The position numbers and the translations under genes were made by a program. DNA of 64,000 nucleotides, from the NCBI GenBank assembly GCA_016709845.1, contig JADJMA010000013.1:1-64000 (forward strand), written 5' to 3'. Each line of letters begins with the position of its first letter. The first letter of the stretch is position 1. Below are positions 44,664-55,229 of this stretch, in pieces. The DNA is from Flammeovirgaceae bacterium (GTDB lineage Bacteria; Bacteroidota; Bacteroidia; Cytophagales; Cyclobacteriaceae). The notes beneath the pieces are model-generated. The model ran no database searches and was not told where the DNA came from. It saw only the letters and a list, made by a program, of their open reading frames with translations.

Positions 44664-46602
44664 TTACAATGGAAATGAAATAATAAAAGTGGTACCCACG
44701 TTGACCTCACTCTTTATTTCGATAGTTCCACCCATAGATTCTACTTGCGTTTTCGTAAGAAATAGACCTAGTCCTTTTCCTTCCACATGGATGTGAAAGC
44801 GTTGATAGAGTGAAAATAGTTTGCCTCCAAATTTATCGAGGTCAACCCCGATTCCGTTATCTGAAAAAATAATTTGAAAATGACCATTCGATTTTTTCGT
44901 ACGAACTGAAATATGGAGAGGTCTTTCTTCCGACCGATATTTTATAGCATTGCTAAGTAAGTTATAGATAATACTTTCAAAGTAAACCTTCTCACCCGTT
45001 ACTTCCTTTCCCGCATCGAAATCTGTTTCGATTGTTCCGTGAGATTCTTTTAGGGATTCGCTAAGGATAGCTTTTGCTTTTTCCAGCTTACGGTTAACGT
45101 CAACAACCTCTAATTTGAGCTGAGCTCCTTTTCTTATTTCTAAAATAGTATTTAAATCAGAAATAATTTCATCTAAATCGTATGCTGATTCTTGAAGTCT
45201 ATTAATGATATCCTCTACACCTTCTGGTAGCGATTGCTCCATTTTGACCAGCGAGGTTAATCCGATAATACGGCCTACCGGGGAACGGAGATTATGTGAG
45301 GCGATATACCCAAACTGTTCTAGTTGGTCATTGTGTTTGGTCAACTCCCGACTTGCTTTTTGTAAATCAACGGTTTACTTCTTTACCTGATGTTGCAGGT
45401 TGCTATTGTAATCTGCCAGCAGTTGGTTGCGTGCATTTCGTTCTCGCACATTTCGGTAGAGTAAAAAGATCATGATGATCAGAAATAATCCACCACCACC
45501 ACCGATTACTAACAAAAGATTCCGTTTGCTTAATTGAGAGCTTTTCAATTGTGTATCTTTTCGTAACAATTCATTTTCGCGTTGCATTACGTCAGTTTCG
45601 TAATTGAACTTTAAATTTTCAATTGTCCGAATTTTTCATCACTGAAAATACTGTCTTGGTAAAGGTTGAAAGTTTGTAAGCTTCAAAGGCATTCTCGAAA
45701 TCCTTTTGCGATTCATAGATTTCATATAAAATTGTGTATGATTCTTTTGCCTTATCGCGATAAAAATATTTGCTGGAGATCCGCAGGCTCTTCTTTATGG
45801 CGTCTTTTGCCATTGCATATTCTCCCATTTGTTTATAAACCAAGGCCAGCCCATTGAGTGTAAAGGTCATTCCAAAAGGGCTTTTTTTGGATTGATCTAG
45901 CGCTTCTGATTTCTGATAGTAATACAAGGCAAGTTTATTCTCGCCTTTTCCAAGATATGCCTCGGCAAGGTTATTATAAATGTAAGAAAGGGTATATCCG
46001 GGTTGTGGGTTTGCTTCTTCCAGCTTTTTTTGCACGAAGGATGTATAGTTCTGCGCTGTCATAATTTCCCATCTTCCTAAATTCCTCCCGATAAAATTTA
46101 AAGTAGCGGAAATGCCAGGCTTGTGGGATTTAACCCCAACGGTATAGGCCTTTCGCAAATATTGATCGGCTTCTACATAATTCAGAATACTCGAATGAAT
46201 ATTGCCCAATGCTGAATACGATTCGAATAACTGTAAGGAATCTTTTAACCGAATTGCCAACGCAGCGCCATCCAGCGCATATCGAATAGCGATTTCAAAG
46301 TTTCCTAACCTTCGATGAATTCGCATGAGCATATTTTGCGCATCTAATTTCCCTTTGTTATTAGGTTGTTGTTCCGATAACATCAACGCTTCCCGAGAAA
46401 ACTGTAAGGATTGTTTTAAGTCTACATTATAAAGTTGCTGTGATAGGGTATTGAGCGTAGATATTTTAACAGAATCGTTTTTCGTGGTCTCAATGATTTT
46501 TAACAAGGGGTCAATTTCAGATTGATCTTGAGCGGTGGCAAGTGAAGCACAACTTACCAGAATACAAAAAGCGATGCCGTGTTTAAAAATCGATCGATGC
46601 AT
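44664..46602 (-). CDS. TPR sensor histidine kinase with SHNLRSP-type H-box
   Basis: About 645 residues. Signal peptide (IAFCILVSCASLATAQD), periplasmic TPR repeats (NKGKLDAQNMLMRIHRRLGN, ESYSALGNIHSSILNYVEAD, YIYNNLAEAYLGKGENKLAL, NGLALVYKQMGEYAMAKDAI), a membrane helix (LLLVIGGGGGLFLIIMIFLL), a short coiled coil, then the transmitter. The phosphoacceptor is in FGYIASHNLRSPVGRIIGL, the N-box is IIYNLLSNAIKYRSEE, and the G motifs are FSDNGIGVDL and GKGLGLFLTKTQVESMGG. Breaks lie near 45610 and 45372 (one base each). It belongs to a different kinase subgroup from the four at 24136-38026. No receiver gene is adjacent, so the partner is unknown. Confidence 0.88.
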
Positions 46603-46842
46603 TATTAGTCTTCCTTAAACAACTTTTTTTTGAGTGCTTTTTTTTGAATAGATAGTGTTCTCTACACCCTCCTTCTCGCGATTGGACACGCCAACTGTAG
46701 GAAGTCCGTGTATTATCTTGAGGCAAGATATCCAATTTTTTCGTAAAATTCTCTTCAAATATTACCTCCTGTAAGAGACGATGTTATTGAAAATCCCGAG
46801 AGAAATAGATGATATAGAGAAAATATAATTTTGATTCTCGCT
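46603..46842. other. Spacer between M1 peptidase and TPR kinase, nothing recognised
   Basis: 240 bp, AT-rich, with poly-T stretches near 46627-46645. I see no gene or clear hairpin terminator. Confidence 0.4.
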
Positions 46843-48816
46843 CTACCTGGGCCAAACATTATCTTTTGCATCCGCATCCGGAAAGCGACCATTAGGGTCT
46901 AAGGTTATCTTCTTGATTTTACGCTCACCAAAATTCATGGTTGTTTTAAATGCTCTGCTTCCATCAAACCAAACGGATACGGGCCAGGTGACTAGTGCGG
47001 TTGTTGCATCGATCATTTTCGCATTGGGTATGGTTTTAATAGTTGGTCCTGCAGCGTCAAACTCTACTTTCAATACAACGGGCGAGGGCATTTCTCCAGC
47101 CTGATATACCTCCACAGTAGTTTTTCCACTAGCCGTCTTAACATTCTTAATAGAACCCTCTACCGATTCTGTTGTAAACAACCAGTAATACCAAAACCAT
47201 TCAAGATTTTGTCCGAGTTCGTTGTTCATAAAAAACATATAATCCCAAGGCGATGGATGCTTATAGGCCCATGTAGTGGTATATTTTTTCATGGCGCTTA
47301 TTACGGCTTCATCGCCAACAATGCCACCGAGCATGGAAAGCATGAGTGGTGTTTTTCCATATGTTTGAAATCTATACCCACTAGCGGCATCATTGGCACT
47401 CCACATCATGGGTGCTTCCGATTCGCTTCCACTCATTCGTCCGTAGCTTTGCCCAAGTCCGTCCAGGTTATAGGGTTTGCCCTCTACATCGGCATCGGAA
47501 AGAATATTCATGTATTGATTAAATCCTTCGTCCATCCAACCGTATCGGGTTTCGTTTGTGCCCACCATCATAGGCCACCACTGATGGCCAGTTTCATGAT
47601 CGGCCGCACCTTGATTAGAATTAATAACCATTGGATATTCCATGCCTGCACTTGGCCCATCTTGCAACGTAAGTTGAGGAAATGGATAGGGAGCCCAGAG
47701 TGCCGAATAAAATTCAAGTGCATGACGGGCCGTTTCTCCGGCTTTCTCAAAATATTTTGCGCGCTCAGGAAGATATACCATATAAATGGGAATGGCTCCT
47801 TTGCCGGGAATGGTTGCACGGGTAGCCTTCCAGATAAAATTCTCGGCAGTAGCCCAGGCAAAGTCATTTACTTTATCGGCTACAAAATGCCAGGTAAGTT
47901 TATTTCCGGGCGCGGTGCGGGTTTCATTTTCACCCACAATGGTAATTTCATCATCGGAATTAAGTACCGTAGCGAGTCGCTGTGTGGCAGTTTCTGTTAA
48001 TACCTCAGTAGGGTTTTGCAGTACACCGGTACCACTTACAATCCATCCACCAGGCACGGTGAGTTTTACATCGAAGCGACCAAAGTTGTTATAAAATTCT
48101 GCAGGACCGAGATATGGACTTTCTTCCCAACCTCGCAAATCGTCATACTTGGCTAAGCGTGGAAACCATTGTGTGGGCTGAAACAGTTTGCTGTCGAATC
48201 GCTGTGTCATACGATGGCCACTTCCGTTTGGTCCGCCTGGTAATTTAGTGTTCCAGGCTATTTGAAGCTCTGCATTAGTTCCAGCTTTAATTGGTTCAAT
48301 AAGTGTAATGGTTGCTATTGTTCTGTTTAGGTTATAGGCGGCCAGTCGTGGTGGCGCATCCCGGTCAGCAGGAGTAGGATTTAAATTAACAGATTGACCG
48401 GCTATCTTAATGCCTGTAACAATCATGCCTTCTGTTGTTTCTGCGGGTGTGGAAAATCCACGCGGAACATCAGCCCTGAAAATATTATGATCGAGCCTGA
48501 GGACAATTTTTTTTAAATCGTCTTTGCTATTGTTATGTACTATAATCTTTTCAGTTCCGGTAATGGTTTGTGTGGCCGGGTCCAGGCTGGCTTCAATAGT
48601 GAAATCGGTTTCTAATTGCCAGTAATTGGGCCCCGGTTTACCAGAAAAATCGCGCGTACCATTTTCAAAGGCCATACGAATAGAGTTTGTCATGGGCACA
48701 TCCAGCCGGATAGCGCGCTTTGACGTTTCAAGGGATTTGCGCATCGGAATGTTTTGTTGCGCAAATACAGCTGTTGTGCTAAAAACAAAAAGAAGAATTG
48801 CAATTCGGGCAGTCAT
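46843..48816 (-). CDS. M1-family metallopeptidase (aminopeptidase N-like), exported
   Basis: An intact 657-residue protein with a signal peptide (RIAILLFVFSTTAVFAQQ). The N-terminal domain is the M1 beta saddle. The catalytic domain carries GMEYP (a GxMEN-type exopeptidase motif variant), the zinc site HETGHQW (residues ~405-411, an HExxH form) and the downstream glutamate in WMDEGFNQYM. The C-terminal Ig-like domain includes VVLKVEFDAA. It removes N-terminal residues from peptides in the periplasm or at the cell surface. It is one of the few long genes here with no frame break. It is transcribed after the PiT gene on the same strand with a 195-bp gap, so possibly separately. Confidence 0.92.
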   Translation of the reverse strand: MTARIAILLFVFSTTAVFAQQNIPMRKSLETSKRAIRLDVPMTNSIRMAFENGTRDFSGKPGPNYWQLETDFTIEASLDPATQTITGTEKIIVHNNSKDDLKKIVLRLDHNIFRADVPRGFSTPAETTEGMIVTGIKIAGQSVNLNPTPADRDAPPRLAAYNLNRTIATITLIEPIKAGTNAELQIAWNTKLPGGPNGSGHRMTQRFDSKLFQPTQWFPRLAKYDDLRGWEESPYLGPAEFYNNFGRFDVKLTVPGGWIVSGTGVLQNPTEVLTETATQRLATVLNSDDEITIVGENETRTAPGNKLTWHFVADKVNDFAWATAENFIWKATRATIPGKGAIPIYMVYLPERAKYFEKAGETARHALEFYSALWAPYPFPQLTLQDGPSAGMEYPMVINSNQGAADHETGHQWWPMMVGTNETRYGWMDEGFNQYMNILSDADVEGKPYNLDGLGQSYGRMSGSESEAPMMWSANDAASGYRFQTYGKTPLMLSMLGGIVGDEAVISAMKKYTTTWAYKHPSPWDYMFFMNNELGQNLEWFWYYWLFTTESVEGSIKNVKTASGKTTVEVYQAGEMPSPVVLKVEFDAAGPTIKTIPNAKMIDATTALVTWPVSVWFDGSRAFKTTMNFGERKIKKITLDPNGRFPDADAKDNVWPR

Positions 48817-48856
48817 ACTTGATAGCGGTTTACTTAAATCTGATAAACAGTAAAAG

Positions 48857-48887
48857 CCAACTTAGTAATAATTAAGGGCAATGCAAA
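48857..48887 (-). promoter_or_regulatory. Candidate Bacteroidota-type promoter for the M1 peptidase
   Basis: On the minus strand, TTTG (48887-48884) is followed after 19 bases by TAAGTTGG (48864-48857), close to the TTTG / TAnnTTTG consensus of the group's housekeeping sigma factor. It lies about 40 bp before the start codon. The match in the -7 box is imperfect. Confidence 0.3.
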
Positions 48888-49011
48888 TGACAGTGTGATG
48901 AGAGGTGTAAAGCAAATTTTGGATTATTGCGCTATTTGCAAACATTCATTTCAAGCACCTTCTCTGTAGGAGACGATTTTTGAAGACAAGAGATTTAGTT
49001 GATCTAAATTT

Positions 49012-50419
49012 CTAAAACACCGACCTAAAAATTAAAAACAACGTGCCAGCCATTACCATCACCACGGGAAGCGTAAGCAACCACGCAATTAAAATATTAC
49101 GTACAGTATCGGGTTGCAGGTTTTTAATTCCTTTGCTCGCCACCATAGAGCCAGCTATACCAGAAGAGAGCACGTGGGTTGTACTCACGGGCAAACCAAG
49201 CCCGGTAGAGAGACCAATGGTTGTGGCGGCCACCAACTCGGCACTGGCGCCTTGTGCATAGGTGAGATGTTCTTTACCAATTTTTTCACCAATGGTTTTA
49301 ACAATTCGTTTCCAGCCAATCATGGTTCCTAATCCTAACGAAACAGCGATTAATATAATTACCCATTTTGGAGAGTAGTCTGTAATAGTGCGTACTTTTT
49401 AAGATTTGTTGAGAGCACTTCTTTGTCGTTTTTGCTGAGACGGGTTTCTGTTTTTGCTACCAACGATTTTACATGGCTGTTAAGTAACATAATATCCTTA
49501 CGGATCAAGAAGCGATTGGATTTAGGTATTGAACTAATCGTAGATTTATTTTCAACACTATTCATCAACCGGGCTGTCATTACTTTAGAACTATCTAAGT
49601 CATTTCTGTCATAAATCGAGAGTGTGGACGGATCAATCGCGCCTAGCACGGTTTCAATTTTATTAAGCGGTGCCGTTAAAGTGGATGGATTGGTTGTTGT
49701 GTTAAGGGCAAAATGAATGGGTACAATCCCAATTAAAATCAACATGATGAGGCCAACACCTTTCTGACCATCGTTGGAGCCATGGAATCCGCTCACTGCC
49801 GTGCAAGTCAAAATTAAAATAATTCGGATGGGCCACGGGGCGGCTGATTTTTTCGGTTCCTTAAAGAGGCTTTCACCAAAGTTTGTTTTCTTAGTTAAGG
49901 TGCGTAACACAAACATCAATACAATCACTAATGAAAATCCAAAGAAAGGCGAGATCAACAGCGATGCTCCAATTTCTTTGCTTTGCTCCAATTAACAGCG
50001 GCTTGATTTACATCGGGTAGTAATGAATAGGCAAGACCTACGCCTAGTATAGAACCAATGAGTGTGTGCGAACTGGAGCACGGAATTCCAAAATACCAGG
50101 TTAACAGGTTCCACGAGACTGCGCTGAGTAAAAGCGCCATCACCATCGAAACACTGTGTGCAATATTCTGATCCACCAACGATTCAACAGGTAAGAGGTT
50201 TACAATACCCATGGCTACTCCAATACCTCCTAAAAAAACTCCGGTTGCATTGCAGATCCCCGACCAGACAACCGCTACCCAGGGTTTTAAGGAGTTAGTA
50301 TAGATAACGGTGGCCACGGCATTAGCGGTGTCATGAAATCCATTAACAAACTCGAAGCCGCAGGCAGCAACCAGGGAGGCTATTAAAAGGATGGAATAGG
50401 TGAGGTTGAGGTCAAACAT
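49012..50419 (-). CDS. PiT-family inorganic phosphate transporter
   Basis: About 468 residues with ten or so membrane helices. The two PiT signature repeats are GFHDTANAVATVIYTN (residues ~25-40) and SGFHGSNDGQKGVGLIMLI in the second half. The other conserved parts are GIPCSSSHTLIGSILG and GLPVSTTHVLSSGIAGSMVA. A soluble loop (~residues 230-330, with NKIETVLGAID and LSKNDKEVLSTNLKKYA) separates the halves. Breaks lie near 49985 (the restored frame reads WSKSKEIGASLLI) and near 49345. It imports phosphate with protons or sodium at the inner membrane. No PhoU-like partner gene lies beside it. Confidence 0.93.
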
Positions 50420-50637
50420 AGAGGTAAAGTCGCCTAAAGGTAGTGCGATCCGGATAGTATAATGTTAAGGGAATGTTACATTTTTTGGGATGGCTTGATA
50501 ATAGTTAGTTATTTAATTATCAATTAGTTAGAATTAAAATTTATTAAACAGCTGAGTCATAAAGGCGTAATAAATTTGATTCGGCAATAGTTAAATAAAT
50601 GTATTTCTTTGCGACTTAGCGACATTGCGGTAGAAGA

Positions 50638-51291
50638 ATGGAAATTCAATTATTAAAAAATAAAATAGAACTCTTGCCTCAAAAAGCGATTTGGTTAAAG
50701 CATAAGAAAACCGTACTGATGGCTGATTTGCACTTTGGTAAGATCAATCATTTTAGAAAGGCGGGAATTCCTGTTCCGGCTCGAGCTAACGATAAAAATG
50801 CTGAGAGCTTAATAGCGGTATTGCAGGCCACTAAACCTGAGCGCGTCATTTTTCTGGGCGACTTGTTTCATAGTCATTATAATGAAGACTGGGAAGTACT
50901 GGGTCAGATTCGTAAAAACTTTATCAACTGTTCGTTTGAACTGGTACTGGGCAATCATGATATTCTGAGTGCGCTTCAATATGAACGCAACCAGATGAAA
51001 TGCTATGCGAACGAATTGCGTGAAGGAGATTTTATTCTAACGCATGAACCCATGCCTGATGTGCCAGAAGGCCTCTACAATTTATCGGGGCATTTTCACC
51101 CTGGTGTTACACTTAGGGGCTCAGGAAAGCAATCGGTTATGCTACCATGTTTTTATTTTGGTCAGAATCAGGGCATTCTTCCAGCTTTTGGTTCGTTTAC
51201 CGGAATGGCACGTATTATGCCAAGAAAAGAGGATAGAGTTTTCGTTATTGCAGAAGATAAAATCATAGATTACTCCCATGGCCAGATTTAA
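50638..51291 (+). CDS. pdeM: Ligase-associated DNA damage response endonuclease PdeM
   Basis: An intact 217-residue calcineurin-like metallophosphoesterase. Metal-site motifs: MADLHFGK (DxH), FLGDLFHS (GDxxH), LVLGNHD (GNHD), ILTHEP and LSGHFHPG (GHxH). The length and the KAGIPVPA...N stretch fit the PdeM family, which normally sits beside the ligase-associated helicase. Here the helicase gene is 7 kb upstream at 41309. It acts as a nuclease/phosphodiesterase in end repair, as known for the family. Its 3' end overlaps the CapA-like gene by 14 bp, so the two share a transcript. Confidence 0.88.
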   Translation: MEIQLLKNKIELLPQKAIWLKHKKTVLMADLHFGKINHFRKAGIPVPARANDKNAESLIAVLQATKPERVIFLGDLFHSHYNEDWEVLGQIRKNFINCSFELVLGNHDILSALQYERNQMKCYANELREGDFILTHEPMPDVPEGLYNLSGHFHPGVTLRGSGKQSVMLPCFYFGQNQGILPAFGSFTGMARIMPRKEDRVFVIAEDKIIDYSHGQI

Positions 51292-52610
51292 ATCGGTCTT
51301 ACTATTTTTAGTTTTAAGCTTGCCGGCTTCTGCGCAAGACACACTGCGGCTTTCTCTTTTGTTCGTTGGCGATGTTATGCAACACGATTCGAATATCGCA
51401 GCGGCCTATGATATGCAATCAAAAAAATACAACTATGCTTCCTGTTTCGAGTATGTCGCTCCTATAGTACGATCGGCCGATTTAGCCATTGGCAATTTAG
51501 AACTCACTCTGGCAGGATCGCCCTACAAAGGATATCCACAATTTAGCGCCCCGATGCGCTGGCGATAGAATTGAAACGTATAGGTATGGATATTTTAGTC
51601 ACGGCTAACAATCATAGTCTCGATAGAAGAAGAAAAGGGTTAGAGCGCACATTAAAAGTTTTGGACTCTTTAGAGATTTTACATACAGGCACATTTAGAG
51701 ATTCGTTGGAACGATCATCCGTTTATCCGCTATTGATTGAAAAGAATGGGTTTACGTTTTCGCTCCTAAACTATACGTATGGCACCAATGGCATAGCGGT
51801 TACAAAACCCAACATCGTTAATCTGATTGATACAGTGGCTATCAAAGCAGATCTTGAAAAAGCGAGGTCTCAACATTCAGATGCTATAATCGTGTTTATG
51901 CATTGGGGTATCGAGTACCAGAGTCTACCCAATCAGGAGCAAAAAAAATTAGCTGCACTCTGCTTACTCGGAGGGGCTAAGTTGGTGATAGGGTCACACC
52001 CCCATGTATTACAGCCCATGATATGGAATAAAAATGAAGATCAACTAATTGTCTACTCATTGGGAAATTTTCTTTCAGGTCAGCGGCCACGCTACCGCGA
52101 TGGAGGCGTTATGCTGTGGGTAGAACTACAAAAAGTTTCCCGGCAAGGTATTTCTGTAACCTCCATTAAAAAAGCTGAATATGAATTGGAGTGGGTTCAA
52201 AAATGGAATGATGATTTTAAAATGTTTCCCCTTCGGTATTTTGATGGTGACACTATTCTTATTAAGGCCAAAAGCATGCACGATGCCTTTACACTTTTTA
52301 GCAGCGACTCACGTACCTTACTAGATAAGCACAATGTTAACATAGAGGAAAGGCGGGCACCAAAATCGATACGATGGTATATTCCATTAAGTTAAACGAG
52401 TTCGAATCCGATTCGCTAATTCTGGAAAGTCCTATTTTAAAGTTTTATGGATTAGAGCGTTTTAATAATGAGAACAGCGAAACTCAATGGTTCGCAGGAA
52501 GATTCTATGATTATGAATTAGCCCGTCAGGCACTTGCAGATATTTATGCGAAAACTATTTTTCGTAGGTCGCGCATTGTGCGAAGGATTGAGATAGAGAG
52601 CCCCGAGTAA
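51278..52610 (+). CDS. CapA-like metallophosphoesterase with C-terminal SPOR-like region
   Basis: About 443 residues with a signal peptide (SVLLFLVLSLPASAQ). The CapA/PGA-synthesis fold is marked by LLFVGDVMQHDSNIAAA, AIGNLELTL, LVTANNHSLDRRRKG, FMHWGIEYQ and VIGSHPHVLQP. Breaks lie near 51565 and near 52375. After the second, a C-terminal ~75 residues read TQWFAGRFYDYELARQALAD, like a SPOR-type repeat for peptidoglycan binding. The family is named for poly-gamma-glutamate capsules, but most Bacteroidota members stand alone without the rest of that pathway, as here. It is therefore an exported phosphoesterase of unknown substrate, possibly at the cell wall. Confidence 0.87.
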
Positions 52611-52611
52611 T

Positions 52612-53298
52612 CTATTTTCCTGTAAAGATGACGCCAATGGAAAATTCAAATCCGGTAAAATCAACTTTGGCATCTTTGTAGTCAACAGGAACGGTCTCTA
52701 ATGGACTGAGACTGGTGCCACCCATGTACGATCCGGAAAGTGGAAATTTAGCGGAGCCTACCAGATAGTTGCTCTCTAAAGAGATTCCGAATTGCCGGGT
52801 TACATAAAAAGTAAATTCTGCGCCCACGTGGTAGCCAAATCCCGGGTTGTTATCATACTTTAAATTGGCATTGGCAACATCCCAGGTCTGATAGGTGCGA
52901 ATGGCTCGATCAAAATTTCCATAGTTTAATTTTTGATCGAATCCATAAAAGGCAAAGCCCCCACCTTTAATGTCAAACTCTACTTGTTTGCCCTCAAACT
53001 TAATCACGAGTTCTACCGGAACGAAGAGCGTAAAGTTTGGTCCCAGTAAAGCGTCATTCGATTCGAATGGAAGATGGACAATATTAAGACCTGACATGCG
53101 GTATAACGAGGCCCCGGTTTCAATGGCTAAAAATCGATTCAGGTCAAACCCTAATCCTCGAATAGAAAAAGGACTAATTGGTGTAGAAAAATAACCGTTA
53201 CGGGGTATAAAGTACGAGAAAGAAAGGCCTACTTCCTGCGCCTCACTGTACACAATACCCATTAGCACGACCAAGCTGGTTAGAATTATTTTCTTCAT
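52612..53298 (-). CDS. Outer-membrane beta-barrel protein, uncharacterised
   Basis: An intact 228-residue protein with signal peptide MKKIILTSLVVLMGIVYSEA. The remainder is alternating amphipathic strands (VGLSFSYFIPRNGYFSTP, FDIKGGGFAFYGFDQK, GFGYHVGAEFTFYVTRQFGI, FTGFEFSIGVIFTGK), typical of small 8-10-strand barrels. Its ATG follows the stop of the LTA-synthase-like gene with no gap, so the two are one operon. It converges on the CapA-like gene with a single-base gap. Function unknown. Confidence 0.82.
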   Translation of the reverse strand: MKKIILTSLVVLMGIVYSEAQEVGLSFSYFIPRNGYFSTPISPFSIRGLGFDLNRFLAIETGASLYRMSGLNIVHLPFESNDALLGPNFTLFVPVELVIKFEGKQVEFDIKGGGFAFYGFDQKLNYGNFDRAIRTYQTWDVANANLKYDNNPGFGYHVGAEFTFYVTRQFGISLESNYLVGSAKFPLSGSYMGGTSLSPLETVPVDYKDAKVDFTGFEFSIGVIFTGK

Positions 53299-55124
53299 TT
53301 ATTTTTTATTATAGTCATAAAACAACTTCTGTATGTATGCCTTACCCGAGGTTAGTTCAGTTTTGCTTCCTTTCTCCTTAAGAAAATTGTTCATATCAAA
53401 GTCATAAATGGATTCTGCGTGATCACTTACATATCCATAGCCATTGTTAAAAACGTAGATAGCAAATGAATTGACAGAATCGGCTAACAGGTTTCTACTA
53501 AATAAAAAGTCTGAATGACTTCCTAACTTAAGTTGATCAAAGAGTGTGTTAGCAAGATCGGTTTGACTGCCAAAGTTTTTAATTCTTGAATCAATCTGAT
53601 TGATGGCACCACCAAGCCAGAGCATCGGAATTTTGAATCGTTCTTTTTCTTTCAGTTCCTGTGGATTAGGAAAGCGATGGCCATGATCGGCAGTAATAAT
53701 AACCAGCGTATTATTCCACCAAGGTTTACGCTTAGCTTGTCGAATAAACTCTCCCAGACTTTTATCGGTGTAGTAACAGGCATTTAAGTATAAAGAAGCT
53801 TCATCATTACCTTTAATAATCGTTTCCATCGGCACTTCAAAAGGCTCATGACTACTCAGGCTTAACATCACCTTGAAGAAAGGCTTAGCAGCCGAATCAC
53901 TTTCATTTAGGAGTTGTTGAAAAACATAATGATCAGCGATTCCCCATTTTGAGTTATCCAGATCGCTGTTAAAATCATTCACGTCAGTAATGTTAGCGAA
54001 ACCTGCCTGGGTCAAATAAGATTCCATATTGGCAAAGCCGATGTTGCCACCATAAACAAACGATGTGTGATATCCGGATTTTTGTAATACCCTGGGTAGA
54101 TAGGGAAGGTGTTGAGTCTTTTCAGGATACTTAATGATAGAGCTACGCGGTTGTGCCGGGTAGCCGCTTAAGAGAGAAACAAGTCCTTTATCAGTTCGGT
54201 CGCCACTGGCATAAAAATTTTCAAACAAGATGCCTTCTTTAGTCAGGGCATTAAATTCCGGAGTAATACCGGGTCAGCCGCCCAGCGGTTCAATAATTTT
54301 AGAAGTAAAACTTTCGAGAATGATTAATAGGACATTAGGTTTTTGAGTTGAAAGCAGTTCCACAGCCGGACTTTTTGGCTGCATCATTTGGGTAAACTCA
54401 TTATCTAATTGATCGGACTGATAGAAAGTCTGTGGATATCTGTTTTCACCATGACTGAATAAGCTTTTAAAAAATTCCAAACAGGATTAATACCGGCATG
54501 ATTGGGAAATGCTTTTGTCTTATGAAAATAAACAACCCCGGTGTTGAGCGGGGCTACACTAAAGCTACTTCGGATGGGAATAATCAACAGTCCGGTAATG
54601 ATGAGCCAAGCCGGTGCCCACTTTTTTGGAAGAGCGGGTAACGTAAGTAATGATGGAGCCAGTTTTTTCCAATACACGTACAAAGAGAGAAGCATTAAAA
54701 GAGAGAAGATCAAAAGCAGTATTACCAGTACGATCGGGTTTACACTATTGACGGCCTCCGGTTCCATATACATAAGCGGTGTTGTGTTTATTCGAAAGCC
54801 CCAATGTTTGTATAGTTCTATGTCTGCTATAATCAGCAAACTGGAAGCAAGTAGTAGGAGAGTTGTAAAAAAACCTTGTAACCGGTAGATAATTTGGTTT
54901 GATAAGAATGCAGAGATAATAAATAGTAACCCCGGTATCAGTAACCAATAACCAGCCATGGCGGCATCCATACGCAGACCAAGAAAAAGGGGGAGCAGGA
55001 TTTCGCGCCAGGATAGTTGAACGGTTTGTGGGTAGAGATAAATAAAGAAAAGGATTCGGCCAACCGTGAAAAAACAAACCCAAAACAAGCCTAACAGGCC
55101 AAAAAATTTTAAACGCGCTTTCAT
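53299..55124 (-). CDS. LTA synthase-like sulfatase-superfamily membrane protein
   Basis: About 608 residues. Five membrane helices come first (FFGLLGLFWVCFFTVGRILF to WLIITGLLIIPIRSSF), then an extracellular or periplasmic alkaline-phosphatase/sulfatase domain. Motifs: NVLLIILESFTSK (metal Glu), SGDRTDKGL (catalytic Thr region), KVMLSLSSHEPFEVP, VIITADHGHRFPNP (metal Asp-His). Breaks lie near 54440 and 54270. In Gram-positive bacteria the family makes lipoteichoic acid. In Gram-negative Bacteroidota it more likely transfers phosphoglycerol or phosphoethanolamine onto envelope glycans. That role is an inference. It forms an operon with the barrel gene downstream. Confidence 0.9.
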
Positions 55125-55229
55125 TCAGAACGCCAAGATACAAAATTGACTAGTGTTCATGCCGTTGATAAAATATAGTAGTCGGAAAATGTATTTTGAT
55201 TAGTACCTTAGTTTCTTATTCCAAATTCT

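Noticed and set aside
47209..48000. A 263-codon open frame on the plus strand
   Set aside because: It lies wholly opposite the clean M1 peptidase gene and has no family features; it is a mirror of that gene's codon use.
51278..52610. Poly-gamma-glutamate capsule synthesis
   Set aside because: No other capsule genes lie nearby; the CapA-like protein stands alone and has a SPOR-like tail.
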